From assembly GCF_001598915.1 (NCBI RefSeq), contig NZ_BDAP01000006.1:292858-356857 (forward strand): a DNA stretch of 64,000 nucleotides, given 5' to 3'. Numbering within the stretch: position 1 is the stretch's first letter; the number at the start of each line of letters is the position of its first letter. Of this stretch, positions 10,477-18,677 are shown piece by piece. This stretch comes from Williamsia muralis NBRC 105860. GTDB lineage: Bacteria; Actinomycetota; Actinomycetes; Mycobacteriales; Mycobacteriaceae. Below the pieces are notes generated by a model. The model worked only from the letters and a program-made list of their open reading frames with translations. It had not been told where the DNA came from and ran no database searches. The position numbers were made by a program, and so were the translations under genes.

Positions 10477-12055
10477 CCCCAGCCCCACCCCGGCCATCAC
10501 CACCAGACCTTGGCTCGCGCTGGGCGCGTTGTGCATCGGGTTCTTCATGATTCTCGTGGACATGACCATCGTCTCGGTTGCCCAGCCCGCCATTCAGCGT
10601 GCGCTCGACACCGATGTCAACGGGGTCATCTGGGTTTCGAGCGCTTATCTGCTCACCTACGCGGTGCCCATGCTGGTCGCCGGACGTCTGGGTGACCGGT
10701 ACGGACCGAAGAACGTGTATCTCGTAGGCCTCGTGGTGTTCACGGTCGCGAGTGTGTGGTGCGGGTTCGCAGGTTCGATCGAGATGCTCATCGTCGCGCG
10801 CGGTCTGCAGGGTGTCGGCGCGGCGCTGATCACGCCGCAGACGATGGCACTGATCACGAGGATCTTCCCCGAGAACAAGCGTGGCGCGGCAATGGGTGTC
10901 TGGGGCACCGTCGCGGGTGTCGCGACGCTGATCGGGCCGCTCGCGGGTGGCGGGCTCGTCGACGGTCTGGGCTGGGAGTGGATCTTCTTCGTCAACGTCC
11001 CCGTCGGCATCATCGGTCTGGCGCTGGCGTGGAAGCTGGTGCCGCAGGTGTCCACGAGCAAACGCCACTTCGACCTTGTCGGCATGGCACTCAGCGGCAT
11101 CGGTCTGACGTGCCTGGTCTTCGGTATCCAGGACGGTGAGAAATACGACTGGGCGGCCTGGATCTGGGGACTCATCGGCTTCGGCCTGGTGTTGATGGCG
11201 TTGTTCGTCTATTGGCAGCACAAGATCTTGACCGTGCGGCGGTCGGCTGAACCGCTTGTGCCCCTGCGCCTGTTCCGCGACCGGAACTTCTCACTGGCGA
11301 GTATCGGCATCACGACGATGGGTTTTGCGACGGCCGGGATGATGGTCCCGCTGATGTACTACTTGCAGCTCGTCGCGGGTCTGACCCCGACGGAGTCGGC
11401 CGTGGTGACCGTGCCGATGGCGGTTCTCACCGGCGTGCTCGCGCCCATAGTCGGCCGGCAGGTCGACCGGATCCACCCTCGATACATCGTCGCCACGGCC
11501 TTGCTGCTCAACGCGGTGGCCATCGGCTGGCTCGCGATGATCGCCACGCCGACCACCCCGATCTGGCAGCTTCTGCTGCCCGTGGCGCTCATGGGCGCGG
11601 CGAGTTCGGGTATTTGGGCGCCGTTGGCTGCCACCGCGACGCGAAACCTCCCGATGACCAGTGCCGGGGCCGGTGCCGGCGTGTACAACACCACGCGTCT
11701 CATCGGCTCGGTGCTCGGTAGCGCTGCGGTGGGTGCCCTGATGCAGACCCGCCTCGCCGCAGAGGTCCCCGGGTTCGGGTCGTCGTCGATGGATCAGGCC
11801 GGACGGCTCCCGGAGTCGGTTCGGGACGGTTTCTCCGCAGCGATGGGGCAGTCGCTCCTGCTGCCGGCTGCGGCCCTGCTGATCGGTGTCGTCGCTGCTG
11901 CAGCCTTTGCCAGGCCGCGGCACATGATGGAAGCGGTGGTGCCCGCGGGCGGGTCGCAACCAGGCGATGTCCCCGCCGGCACCGAGGGCGCAGCCGGGGT
12001 TCCGAAGGCGAACAGCACTGCGAAAGCCGCGGCGCAATCTGGCGCGGGGGACTGA
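10469..12055 (+). CDS. MFS drug exporter, DHA2 (EmrB/QacA) family, 14 TM
   Basis: A 528-aa proton-driven multidrug antiporter. TM1 contains the acidic motif FFMILVDMTIVSVAQPA, the loop after TM2 has motif A (GRLGDRYGPKNVY), and TM5 has the antiporter motif C region (GPLAGGGLVDGLGWEW). Fourteen hydrophobic segments can be counted, followed by a Pro/Ala-rich cytoplasmic tail (from about residue 490). It starts at GTG 10469 inside the PadR gene. In M. tuberculosis a similar exporter (Rv1250) also sits near kgd. The substrate is unknown. Confidence 0.92.
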   Translation: MSSPSPTPAITTRPWLALGALCIGFFMILVDMTIVSVAQPAIQRALDTDVNGVIWVSSAYLLTYAVPMLVAGRLGDRYGPKNVYLVGLVVFTVASVWCGFAGSIEMLIVARGLQGVGAALITPQTMALITRIFPENKRGAAMGVWGTVAGVATLIGPLAGGGLVDGLGWEWIFFVNVPVGIIGLALAWKLVPQVSTSKRHFDLVGMALSGIGLTCLVFGIQDGEKYDWAAWIWGLIGFGLVLMALFVYWQHKILTVRRSAEPLVPLRLFRDRNFSLASIGITTMGFATAGMMVPLMYYLQLVAGLTPTESAVVTVPMAVLTGVLAPIVGRQVDRIHPRYIVATALLLNAVAIGWLAMIATPTTPIWQLLLPVALMGAASSGIWAPLAATATRNLPMTSAGAGAGVYNTTRLIGSVLGSAAVGALMQTRLAAEVPGFGSSSMDQAGRLPESVRDGFSAAMGQSLLLPAAALLIGVVAAAAFARPRHMMEAVVPAGGSQPGDVPAGTEGAAGVPKANSTAKAAAQSGAGD

Positions 12056-12113
12056 CCAGCCGTGTGTCCACCGTGGTTGACGTCGGCGCTCGTCTCGGGA
12101 TGTACTGTGCGCC

Positions 12114-12758
12114 ATGCGCAGTGACGTTCCAGGTTCGCGCCGGTTGTCGGTGGAGGACCGCCGCGCACAATTGGTGAACTGCGCTCTGACGCTTGCCGAC
12201 CGCGGCGGGATGAGCGCGGTGACCGTGCGTGGTGTCGCCGAGGAAGCCAAGGTCTCCCTCGGCGTGGTGCATTACTGCTTCGACGACAAGGAACAACTCG
12301 TCGCCGCGATGATCGAGAAGGTGATCGCCGAGCAACTCGAGGCGCTTCTCGCTTCGGTGCCCACCGAAAACCTCGGTACCGGCCGGGACGCGCTCCGGAT
12401 TTCCATCCAGGAGGCGGTCACTGCGGTGTGGGCACGCGCGGCCGAATTCCCGAATCGTTGGCTGCTCATGATCGAGTCCATGCTGTTCTCGCTGCGGCAG
12501 CCGACGGAATCGGCGTCGGCCGGTCAGGCGCTGCTGCAGCACACGATCGCCGAGAAGTACGGACACACCTATCTTTCCGAGATCGGCGATCGCTGCGGGA
12601 TGCGATGGGAAGTGTCCGAACGTGAATTGGTGCGGTCTGCGTTGCAGATGCTGTTCGGCACCGTGCAGTGGTGGCTCGTCGACCGCGATGATGCCGCAGC
12701 GCGGAGGTCGCTGGCTTTGCTCGCCGGATGGATGGCCGACTGCGCCGAGCCGCGCTAG
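12114..12758 (+). CDS. TetR-family transcriptional regulator
   Basis: A 214-aa TetR repressor. The N-terminal helix-turn-helix shows RGVAEEAKVSLGVVHYCFDDKEQL (residues about 40-62, given here in part), with the usual phenylalanine/tyrosine-rich recognition end. The C-terminal ligand domain resembles the BetI-type TetR_C_6 arrangement (inference). It starts at ATG 12114, 58 nt after the MFS stop, so it may have its own promoter or be co-transcribed. The next gene is convergent, 1 nt away. Probable target: itself and/or the exporter. Confidence 0.88.
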   Translation: MRSDVPGSRRLSVEDRRAQLVNCALTLADRGGMSAVTVRGVAEEAKVSLGVVHYCFDDKEQLVAAMIEKVIAEQLEALLASVPTENLGTGRDALRISIQEAVTAVWARAAEFPNRWLLMIESMLFSLRQPTESASAGQALLQHTIAEKYGHTYLSEIGDRCGMRWEVSERELVRSALQMLFGTVQWWLVDRDDAAARRSLALLAGWMADCAEPR

Positions 12759-12759
12759 C

Positions 12760-14319
12760 TCAGGGCCGGACCTGCACCTCGACCGAATGCAGTCCGGTCG
12801 CTCCGTCCGGCACCGACGGCGTCTCCGATTCGATCTGCGCTGCGCCTTCGCCGTCGATGGCCCGAACCCTCAGGCGGTGCTCGCCGGATGGGGCATCCCA
12901 CTGCCACCTCCACAGTCGCCATGCGTCGATCACGTTGGGATCCAACAGTTCTGCGTCGTTCCACGGCCCGTCGTCGACCTGCACCTGTACGCCCTTGATG
13001 CCGCGGTGCTGTGCCCAGGCCACGCCTCCGACGGTGACCGGGCCGCTGGTGAGTGAGGAACCGGTCCTCGGCACGTCGATGCGCGAACTGGTCTTGATCG
13101 GCCCCTTCTCGGCCCAGCCGAGCGTGGTCCAGTAGGCCTCCGCGCGATCGAATCTGGTGACCTCGAGCGACACGACCCACTTGGTCGCCGAGACGTATCC
13201 ATACAGGCCCGGGACGACCATCCTGACCGGGTAGCCGTGTTCGAGCGGCAACGGTTCACCGTTCATCCCCACCGCCAGCATGGCGTCGCGGCCGTCGGTC
13301 AATGCGGTCAGTGGAGTACCGGCGGTCCATCCGTCGGCACTGGTCGACAACACCATGTCGGCGTCCGCGGACGGGCCGGCCGCAGCCAGGAGGTCCTTCA
13401 GGCGGTAGCCAGTCCAGGTCGCGTTGCCGACGAGGTCGCCGCCGACCTCGTTGGACACACAGGTCAATGTGATGACGGCGTCGAAGGCGCTGTTGTCTTG
13501 TTGTAGCTGGTCGAGATCAAGCCTGATCTCTCGATCGACCATCCCGTGGATGCGCAGCGACCAGCTTGTGCTCTTGACCTGTGGCACCACGAGCGCGGTG
13601 TCGATGCGATAGAAGTCGTCGTTGGGGGTGATGAACGAGCTGACCTGAGCAATGGACGGCGCTTGTGTGGTGACCGGATTGCTCGCATCGGGCACGGCGA
13701 AGGCGGCACGATCGGCTCCCACCCCGCCACTGACCCGTCGGACGGTCACACCGCCGAGTCCGGCCAGGACCGCCCCGCCGCCGACTGCACCGGCTCGGAC
13801 CAGGAACCGGCGTCGGTCGGTGGCAGTGGCAGACCCGTCGCCGTGCGCATCGTTGTGGTCTGCGGGTTCGCCGCCCCGCGGGGGCAGTGCCCGTATCAGC
13901 CAGTGCAGTACGAGCACGGCGACCACCACCCCGGCGATCGTGGGTAGCGCCCACCCGAGCGACGCGTTCGGCCGCGCCACCGCCGCTGCGGCCCCGAGTG
14001 CTCCGACCAGGGCCACCATGACGAGTCCGGCCGGGGGACGCCGGTATTCGGCCACTCCGGCGCAAGCGGCGAGCACCGCCATGATTGCCGCGATGGTCAC
14101 CAGCAGCACTGTCTTGTCGGCAGTGCCGAACGCATCGATGGCCGATTCCCTCAGACCCTCGGGCATGCGGTCGATCACCTCGGACCCCACGGCCTGTAAA
14201 GGCGACGAACTCCGATCGACGGCAGGTGCTAGCAGGTAGCCGACGCCGAGTCCCAGCGCCACACTGGATGTTCCGGCGGCGGCAGCGAACACCATGTGGC
14301 TGCGGGGGGAGGGGTTCAT
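12760..14319 (-). CDS. Membrane-anchored molybdopterin oxidoreductase, sulfite-oxidase family
   Basis: A 519-aa protein: four predicted TM helices (about residues 12-32, 70-90, 96-115, 123-143), then a Tat-like motif DRRRFLVRAG at about 168-177 followed by a fifth hydrophobic stretch, then the sulfite oxidase Moco domain. The Moco-ligating cysteine is Cys287 in LTCVSNEVGGDLVGNA. A C-terminal Ig-like dimerisation domain (about 405-515) completes the family fold. The catalytic domain should lie outside the membrane. The substrate is unknown; the family includes sulfite oxidase and MsrP-like reductases. No haem or partner subunit gene is adjacent. The start ATG 14319 precedes NPSPRSHM. Confidence 0.88.
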   Translation of the reverse strand: MNPSPRSHMVFAAAAGTSSVALGLGVGYLLAPAVDRSSSPLQAVGSEVIDRMPEGLRESAIDAFGTADKTVLLVTIAAIMAVLAACAGVAEYRRPPAGLVMVALVGALGAAAAVARPNASLGWALPTIAGVVVAVLVLHWLIRALPPRGGEPADHNDAHGDGSATATDRRRFLVRAGAVGGGAVLAGLGGVTVRRVSGGVGADRAAFAVPDASNPVTTQAPSIAQVSSFITPNDDFYRIDTALVVPQVKSTSWSLRIHGMVDREIRLDLDQLQQDNSAFDAVITLTCVSNEVGGDLVGNATWTGYRLKDLLAAAGPSADADMVLSTSADGWTAGTPLTALTDGRDAMLAVGMNGEPLPLEHGYPVRMVVPGLYGYVSATKWVVSLEVTRFDRAEAYWTTLGWAEKGPIKTSSRIDVPRTGSSLTSGPVTVGGVAWAQHRGIKGVQVQVDDGPWNDAELLDPNVIDAWRLWRWQWDAPSGEHRLRVRAIDGEGAAQIESETPSVPDGATGLHSVEVQVRP

Positions 14320-14414
14320 CTGCCCAGTATCCCTGCGCCGAATGGATGACAGGATTTTCCTTCACCCTGACCTACGATGTGACCTGCATTGGTGCCCAAC
14401 GGGAGGAGCGCACT

Positions 14415-15710
14415 TTGCAACCAGGAACGGTGCCCCCATCGCAACCCTCGGTTGTGTTGCAACGTCCGCCTTCGGCTTCGCTTGTCGGTGGCGCTCCGTG
14501 GGCACCCACGAGAGCAGACCGGATTCGCGACTTCTTGGCGGCTGTGGCGCTGCTGGCCTCGCTGGGTCTGGACTGGGACGCCGACACCCTCGCGTTGTTC
14601 CGCGTCGACGTCGCGATCGTCACGGGCCTCTCGCTGCTGTCGCTGTTGTTGCCGGCCGCGAGTCGGCGGGGAATGTTCGGGCAGACGTGGACGCCGGCGA
14701 AGCTGCGTGCGCTCAAACTGATCTGTGTGGCCCCCTATCTCGCAGTGGTCATGGTCTGCCTTGGCTGGGATATCTCATGCCGCTGGACCGAATGGGATTA
14801 CGGCGGTACGGGTTTCGGTCCGGCGGTATGGATCGGGCTGGCGGGAGCGGTTCTCGCGGGGCAGCCGCGTGAGGCCGATCTCTTCGATGTCTCGGGCCAC
14901 GACGGGTTCGGCGTAGCAGGTCGGCAGTCGCGGGCTCTTCTTCTTGTCGTCGGCGGGCTGTTCGCGGTGATGACGGTGTCCGCTGTGGTGATCGATGTGG
15001 TGCGTTTCGTGGAGAACCTCGATGCCGTCGCAGGCCTGCGCGTGAGCGTCCTCGATCCGCTGGTCTCCGCGGCCGCAGCCGTGGCCTGGCTGATCGTGGT
15101 CGGCCGCCTGATCCTGTCGGCGGCCACCGGTAAAACTGGTTCGTCCCTGTCGCTTTCGCTTCTGGGATGGGCTGCTGCAGGGTGGGCGCTGATGGTGTCG
15201 TTGCCGGGAGTGCCATACGAATCGGTTGATTCGGTGACCACGGGCTACCTCGGTATCGCCGTCCTCGGTGGGATCGGGGCTGCCGCGTTGTCGCCTGCGC
15301 TACCGCGCCGGATCGCGATGACGCAGCAGGAGTACTACAGTGCGCCGCTGGGAGTGGTGATGGCGGTGTCGTTGCTCTGGGTGGCGTTGTCGGTCGCCGG
15401 GCTCACCCTGTACTCGGCAACGTCCGCCGTGCTCGCAGCGCTGGTGTTCTTCACGCTCGCCCTGGCGGGGGCCACACTCGTGCGCGACAGGATGTCGAGT
15501 GGGCCGGGGGACCAGCAGAAAGCGTTGTTCGGCTTTGCGATCGGACTCGTCATCACTGCGATAGCGGTCCTGGTGGTGATGAGTGTGCGGGTGAACTGGA
15601 ACCTGCCGGCGCCCTTGGCGCTCTGGCTTGTCGGGTTCGTGGTGCCGGCGTTCATCGTGTGGCGTGAGGCATTGGCGCCGTCCCTGGCCCGAAGTGGTGT
15701 GATCCGATGA
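14415..15710 (+). CDS. Polytopic membrane protein of unknown function
   Basis: A 431-aa protein with a short Pro-rich N-terminus and about ten hydrophobic segments (for example residues 38-55, 65-80, 98-115, 180-200, 225-245, 350-370, 395-415). I choose TTG 14415 because GGGAGGAG lies 6 nt upstream (14401-14408); longer in-frame extensions run into the promoter region of the divergent molybdoenzyme gene. The last 4 nt (ATGA) overlap the next gene, so the two form an operon. I do not recognise the family. Confidence 0.75.
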   Translation: MQPGTVPPSQPSVVLQRPPSASLVGGAPWAPTRADRIRDFLAAVALLASLGLDWDADTLALFRVDVAIVTGLSLLSLLLPAASRRGMFGQTWTPAKLRALKLICVAPYLAVVMVCLGWDISCRWTEWDYGGTGFGPAVWIGLAGAVLAGQPREADLFDVSGHDGFGVAGRQSRALLLVVGGLFAVMTVSAVVIDVVRFVENLDAVAGLRVSVLDPLVSAAAAVAWLIVVGRLILSAATGKTGSSLSLSLLGWAAAGWALMVSLPGVPYESVDSVTTGYLGIAVLGGIGAAALSPALPRRIAMTQQEYYSAPLGVVMAVSLLWVALSVAGLTLYSATSAVLAALVFFTLALAGATLVRDRMSSGPGDQQKALFGFAIGLVITAIAVLVVMSVRVNWNLPAPLALWLVGFVVPAFIVWREALAPSLARSGVIR

Positions 15711-17335
15711 CCTACCCGTCGAATCCCGGCCCCGTTGCGCCGCAACCCGGACCGCCCGGCCCATCACGTATCCCCGGCCTTCTCAAGGCCATTGCGATCG
15801 TGGCTGCGATAGTTCTGGTGGCGACGGGCGGATTCGCGGTGAACCGGCTACTCGTCACCCAGGTCAACGGGGCGTCGAGCGCCACGAACTCGGTGAAGGA
15901 CTTCCTGGGCGCTCTCGAGGATGAGGACTGGACGAGGCTCGGACTACTGTTGCCGCCGGATGAGACCGACCAGCTGGCCGGACTCATCGGTGACATCGGA
16001 GACCTGCAGAGCAAGCTGGGATCTGCCGGGCAGTCACCCATCGATCAATTCGAAGGTATCTCGGTGGAGATATCGGATCTGCGTCTGACGTCCGACGCGG
16101 TGGAAGCCGATCTGACGAAGGTCTCGATCGAACGCGCCACCATCATCCTGAAAATCGACGCCAGAACAATCGAGTCGCTGGCCGACCTCGTCCCCGACGT
16201 TGATCCGGCGGCGGTCGGTGCCGTCGAGATCGAGGTCTCGATCGCCGGACCCGAGGTCACCTACAAGACCACCACAGCCGACGACGTCGACACCGGCACC
16301 GAGACGGTGGTGGTCGGTGACCGCGAGCAGGCGCCTTTCCTGATGTCGGTGCGGCGCGACGGTGGCTGGTTCGTCAGTCCCACATTCACTGCGGCCCAGT
16401 ACACCGCAGAGGAACTGGGCTGGCAGACAGCTGATCCCGGCCCGCCCGAAGCCGGTTATGACTCTCCGGAACAGGCACTGGCCGGATTCGTCGAGGGACT
16501 GGTCGAGACCCTCCAGACCGCTGACGTCACTCATGTCGCGGACGCGATGGGCGGGGTCGAGGCGCGACTGCTCAAGACATACGCCCCCGGCATCAATGCT
16601 GAGCTGGAGGCGGACTCCGAGTTCGACTTCGACTTCGGAATCGAGTCGCCGGTGACGATCGACGATCTCGATGTCGAGGTCACCAGGGGGGACCACGACC
16701 AGGCGCGGGTCCGGATCGACAAGTTCGAGGCCACACTCCGTTCCGAGGGCACCGAGGCAACAGTTGTCTTCGACGGTGACTGCGTACGCACGGTCGGGGA
16801 GGGCGACCAGGAATGCATCTCCGATGGCGGCCCTTTTGCCGAGCGTCTGTACGGTGCCTTCGGTCATGTGGTCGCGGTGCCGGCCGACGGCGGTTCGAAG
16901 ATCAGTCCGGTGGCAACCTACTTCGACTGGATCGCGATCGCCCAGCGGGCCATCTCACGGGTCGACACCGACCTCTTGAAAGCCGTTGTCGGATTGGACT
17001 TCTCGGGTCTGGCCGCCCGAGATCCCGCGGCCACGATCGGATCGGGAGACGAGGTCACCGTCGATGTCGAAGCCGTGAGCCCGGAAATCTATGCCGGGGT
17101 GTCGGTGGTCGACCCGCAGCCGTCGCCGGAGCTGGTCGACTACTCGTGCAGCGCCGAGACCCAACCGGGATTGTGCGAGATCATCGTGGTCGACGGAAGT
17201 GGTCGCCGACAGGACCGCGATTCGCGCTACGACATCGGGACGGGATACCAGTTCGGCTACGAGATCGCCGACGACACACGGCTGATCGTGCTCGCGGTGG
17301 CCGGACCGGTGGTGATCGAGAGCGAGCGATACTGA
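15707..17335 (+). CDS. Secreted or membrane-anchored protein of unknown function
   Basis: A 542-aa protein with a Pro/Gly-rich cytoplasmic head (about 1-22), one TM anchor (about 24-46), and a large acidic extracytoplasmic domain rich in Asp, Glu and Val. The region around residues 60-200 and again 235-390 reads like two copies of a lumazine-binding/NTF2-like lipoprotein fold (pattern: hydrophobic strand, E-D-W, long beta strands). That is a structural impression, not an identification. It is translationally coupled to the preceding polytopic protein, suggesting one envelope complex. Confidence 0.72.
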   Translation: MTYPSNPGPVAPQPGPPGPSRIPGLLKAIAIVAAIVLVATGGFAVNRLLVTQVNGASSATNSVKDFLGALEDEDWTRLGLLLPPDETDQLAGLIGDIGDLQSKLGSAGQSPIDQFEGISVEISDLRLTSDAVEADLTKVSIERATIILKIDARTIESLADLVPDVDPAAVGAVEIEVSIAGPEVTYKTTTADDVDTGTETVVVGDREQAPFLMSVRRDGGWFVSPTFTAAQYTAEELGWQTADPGPPEAGYDSPEQALAGFVEGLVETLQTADVTHVADAMGGVEARLLKTYAPGINAELEADSEFDFDFGIESPVTIDDLDVEVTRGDHDQARVRIDKFEATLRSEGTEATVVFDGDCVRTVGEGDQECISDGGPFAERLYGAFGHVVAVPADGGSKISPVATYFDWIAIAQRAISRVDTDLLKAVVGLDFSGLAARDPAATIGSGDEVTVDVEAVSPEIYAGVSVVDPQPSPELVDYSCSAETQPGLCEIIVVDGSGRRQDRDSRYDIGTGYQFGYEIADDTRLIVLAVAGPVVIESERY

Positions 17336-17465
17336 AAGCCGGTGTGTCCGCCTCGACAAGCGATGCGTGACCCACCGCTGGAGATCCAACGCTCTGTCGG
17401 ACACCACTCGTAGGATCGGACCAGTCGTCACTGTGTTCGATCCGGGCCACGAGGGGAGGTCACCC

Positions 17466-18677
17466 ATGAGTGCAGCTCTGCCGTTGTCGCTGCCTGCACA
17501 GGAGGTGACCTTCATCCACACCGCGGACTGGCAGCTCGGCATGACCAGGCACTTCCTCAAGGGCGATGCCCAGGCGCGGTACACAGCAGCGCGTCAGGAG
17601 GCCATCGGACGCATCGGTCGGCTGGCCGCCACGCACAACGCCGAGTTCGTCCTGGTGTGCGGTGACGTGTTCGAGGACCGGCAGGTGTCCTCGCGCGTCA
17701 TCCGTCGAAGTCTCGACCACATGCAGCAGATCGGGTGCCCGGTGTACCTCCTCCCGGGCAATCACGATCCGCTCGACGCCGCGAGCATCTACAACTCGCG
17801 CGTGTTCACCGACCACAAACCCGACCACGTCCACGTTCTCGGAACGGTCGGTGCGTTTCAGGTGCGCCCCGGCGTGCAGCTGATCGCCGCGCCGTGGACC
17901 AGCAAGGTGCCGCTGGCGGACACCATCGCACAGCAGGTCTCCATGCTCGGGCCGAGCGAGGACATCCGCATCGTTGCCGGTCATGGACGGGTCGACACGC
18001 TCGCGCCCGACTCCGACGACCCGACCCTCATCCATGTCGCCGAACTCGAACGCGCCATCGCGGACGGGTTGATCGACTATGTGGCGCTGGGAGACCGGCA
18101 TTCGGTCACCGATATCGGTGACACCGGACGGATCTGGTATTCCGGGGCGCAGGAAGTCACCAACTACGATCACCGCGAGGAGGATCCGGGCCGAGCACTG
18201 GTGGTCACCCTCGCCCGCGGCCAGTACATGCCGGGTGTCACCCCTGCGCACGATGAGAACACCGTGCATGTCACTGCCGAACCCGTGGGGCAGTGGGCTT
18301 TTCGTACCGTCGAGCACGACATCAACAGCGCCGACGACATCTCCGGGTTGCGGCGGCGCCTCGACGCCTTCGACCACAAGGCGAACACCGTGGTGCAATT
18401 GGCGCTGCGTGGGTCCGTGAGCATCACCGAACGGTCAGAACTCGATGCGATGCTCGAGGAGTTCTCGGATCGATTTGCCGCACTGACGTTCTGGGATCTG
18501 CGTCACGACCTGGTGATCAGACCCGACGACGAGGACTTCGCCGGGATGGCACTGACGGGGTTCATCGGCGACGCCGTCACCGAACTGTCGGAGCTGGCAC
18601 GCGCCACCGACTCGCAGGCAGCCGTGGCGCAGGAGGCCCTCGCCCTGCTCTTCCGGCTGGCCGGTGGTAGCCGGTGA
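17466..18677 (+). CDS. SbcD-like metallophosphoesterase (DNA repair exonuclease type)
   Basis: A 403-aa calcineurin-like phosphoesterase with metal motifs in order: HTADWQLG (D21), VCGDVFED, LLPGNHD, VAGHGRVD and ALGDRHSV. The first motif is DWQ where the family normally has DxH, so one metal ligand is substituted. The start ATG 17466 has GGGGAGG 6 nt upstream. It overlaps the following SMC-like ATPase gene by 4 nt (GTGA). The pair matches M. tuberculosis Rv1277-Rv1278 in order and size. Role inferred: DNA-end processing complex of MR/SbcCD type. Confidence 0.88.
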   Translation: MSAALPLSLPAQEVTFIHTADWQLGMTRHFLKGDAQARYTAARQEAIGRIGRLAATHNAEFVLVCGDVFEDRQVSSRVIRRSLDHMQQIGCPVYLLPGNHDPLDAASIYNSRVFTDHKPDHVHVLGTVGAFQVRPGVQLIAAPWTSKVPLADTIAQQVSMLGPSEDIRIVAGHGRVDTLAPDSDDPTLIHVAELERAIADGLIDYVALGDRHSVTDIGDTGRIWYSGAQEVTNYDHREEDPGRALVVTLARGQYMPGVTPAHDENTVHVTAEPVGQWAFRTVEHDINSADDISGLRRRLDAFDHKANTVVQLALRGSVSITERSELDAMLEEFSDRFAALTFWDLRHDLVIRPDDEDFAGMALTGFIGDAVTELSELARATDSQAAVAQEALALLFRLAGGSR

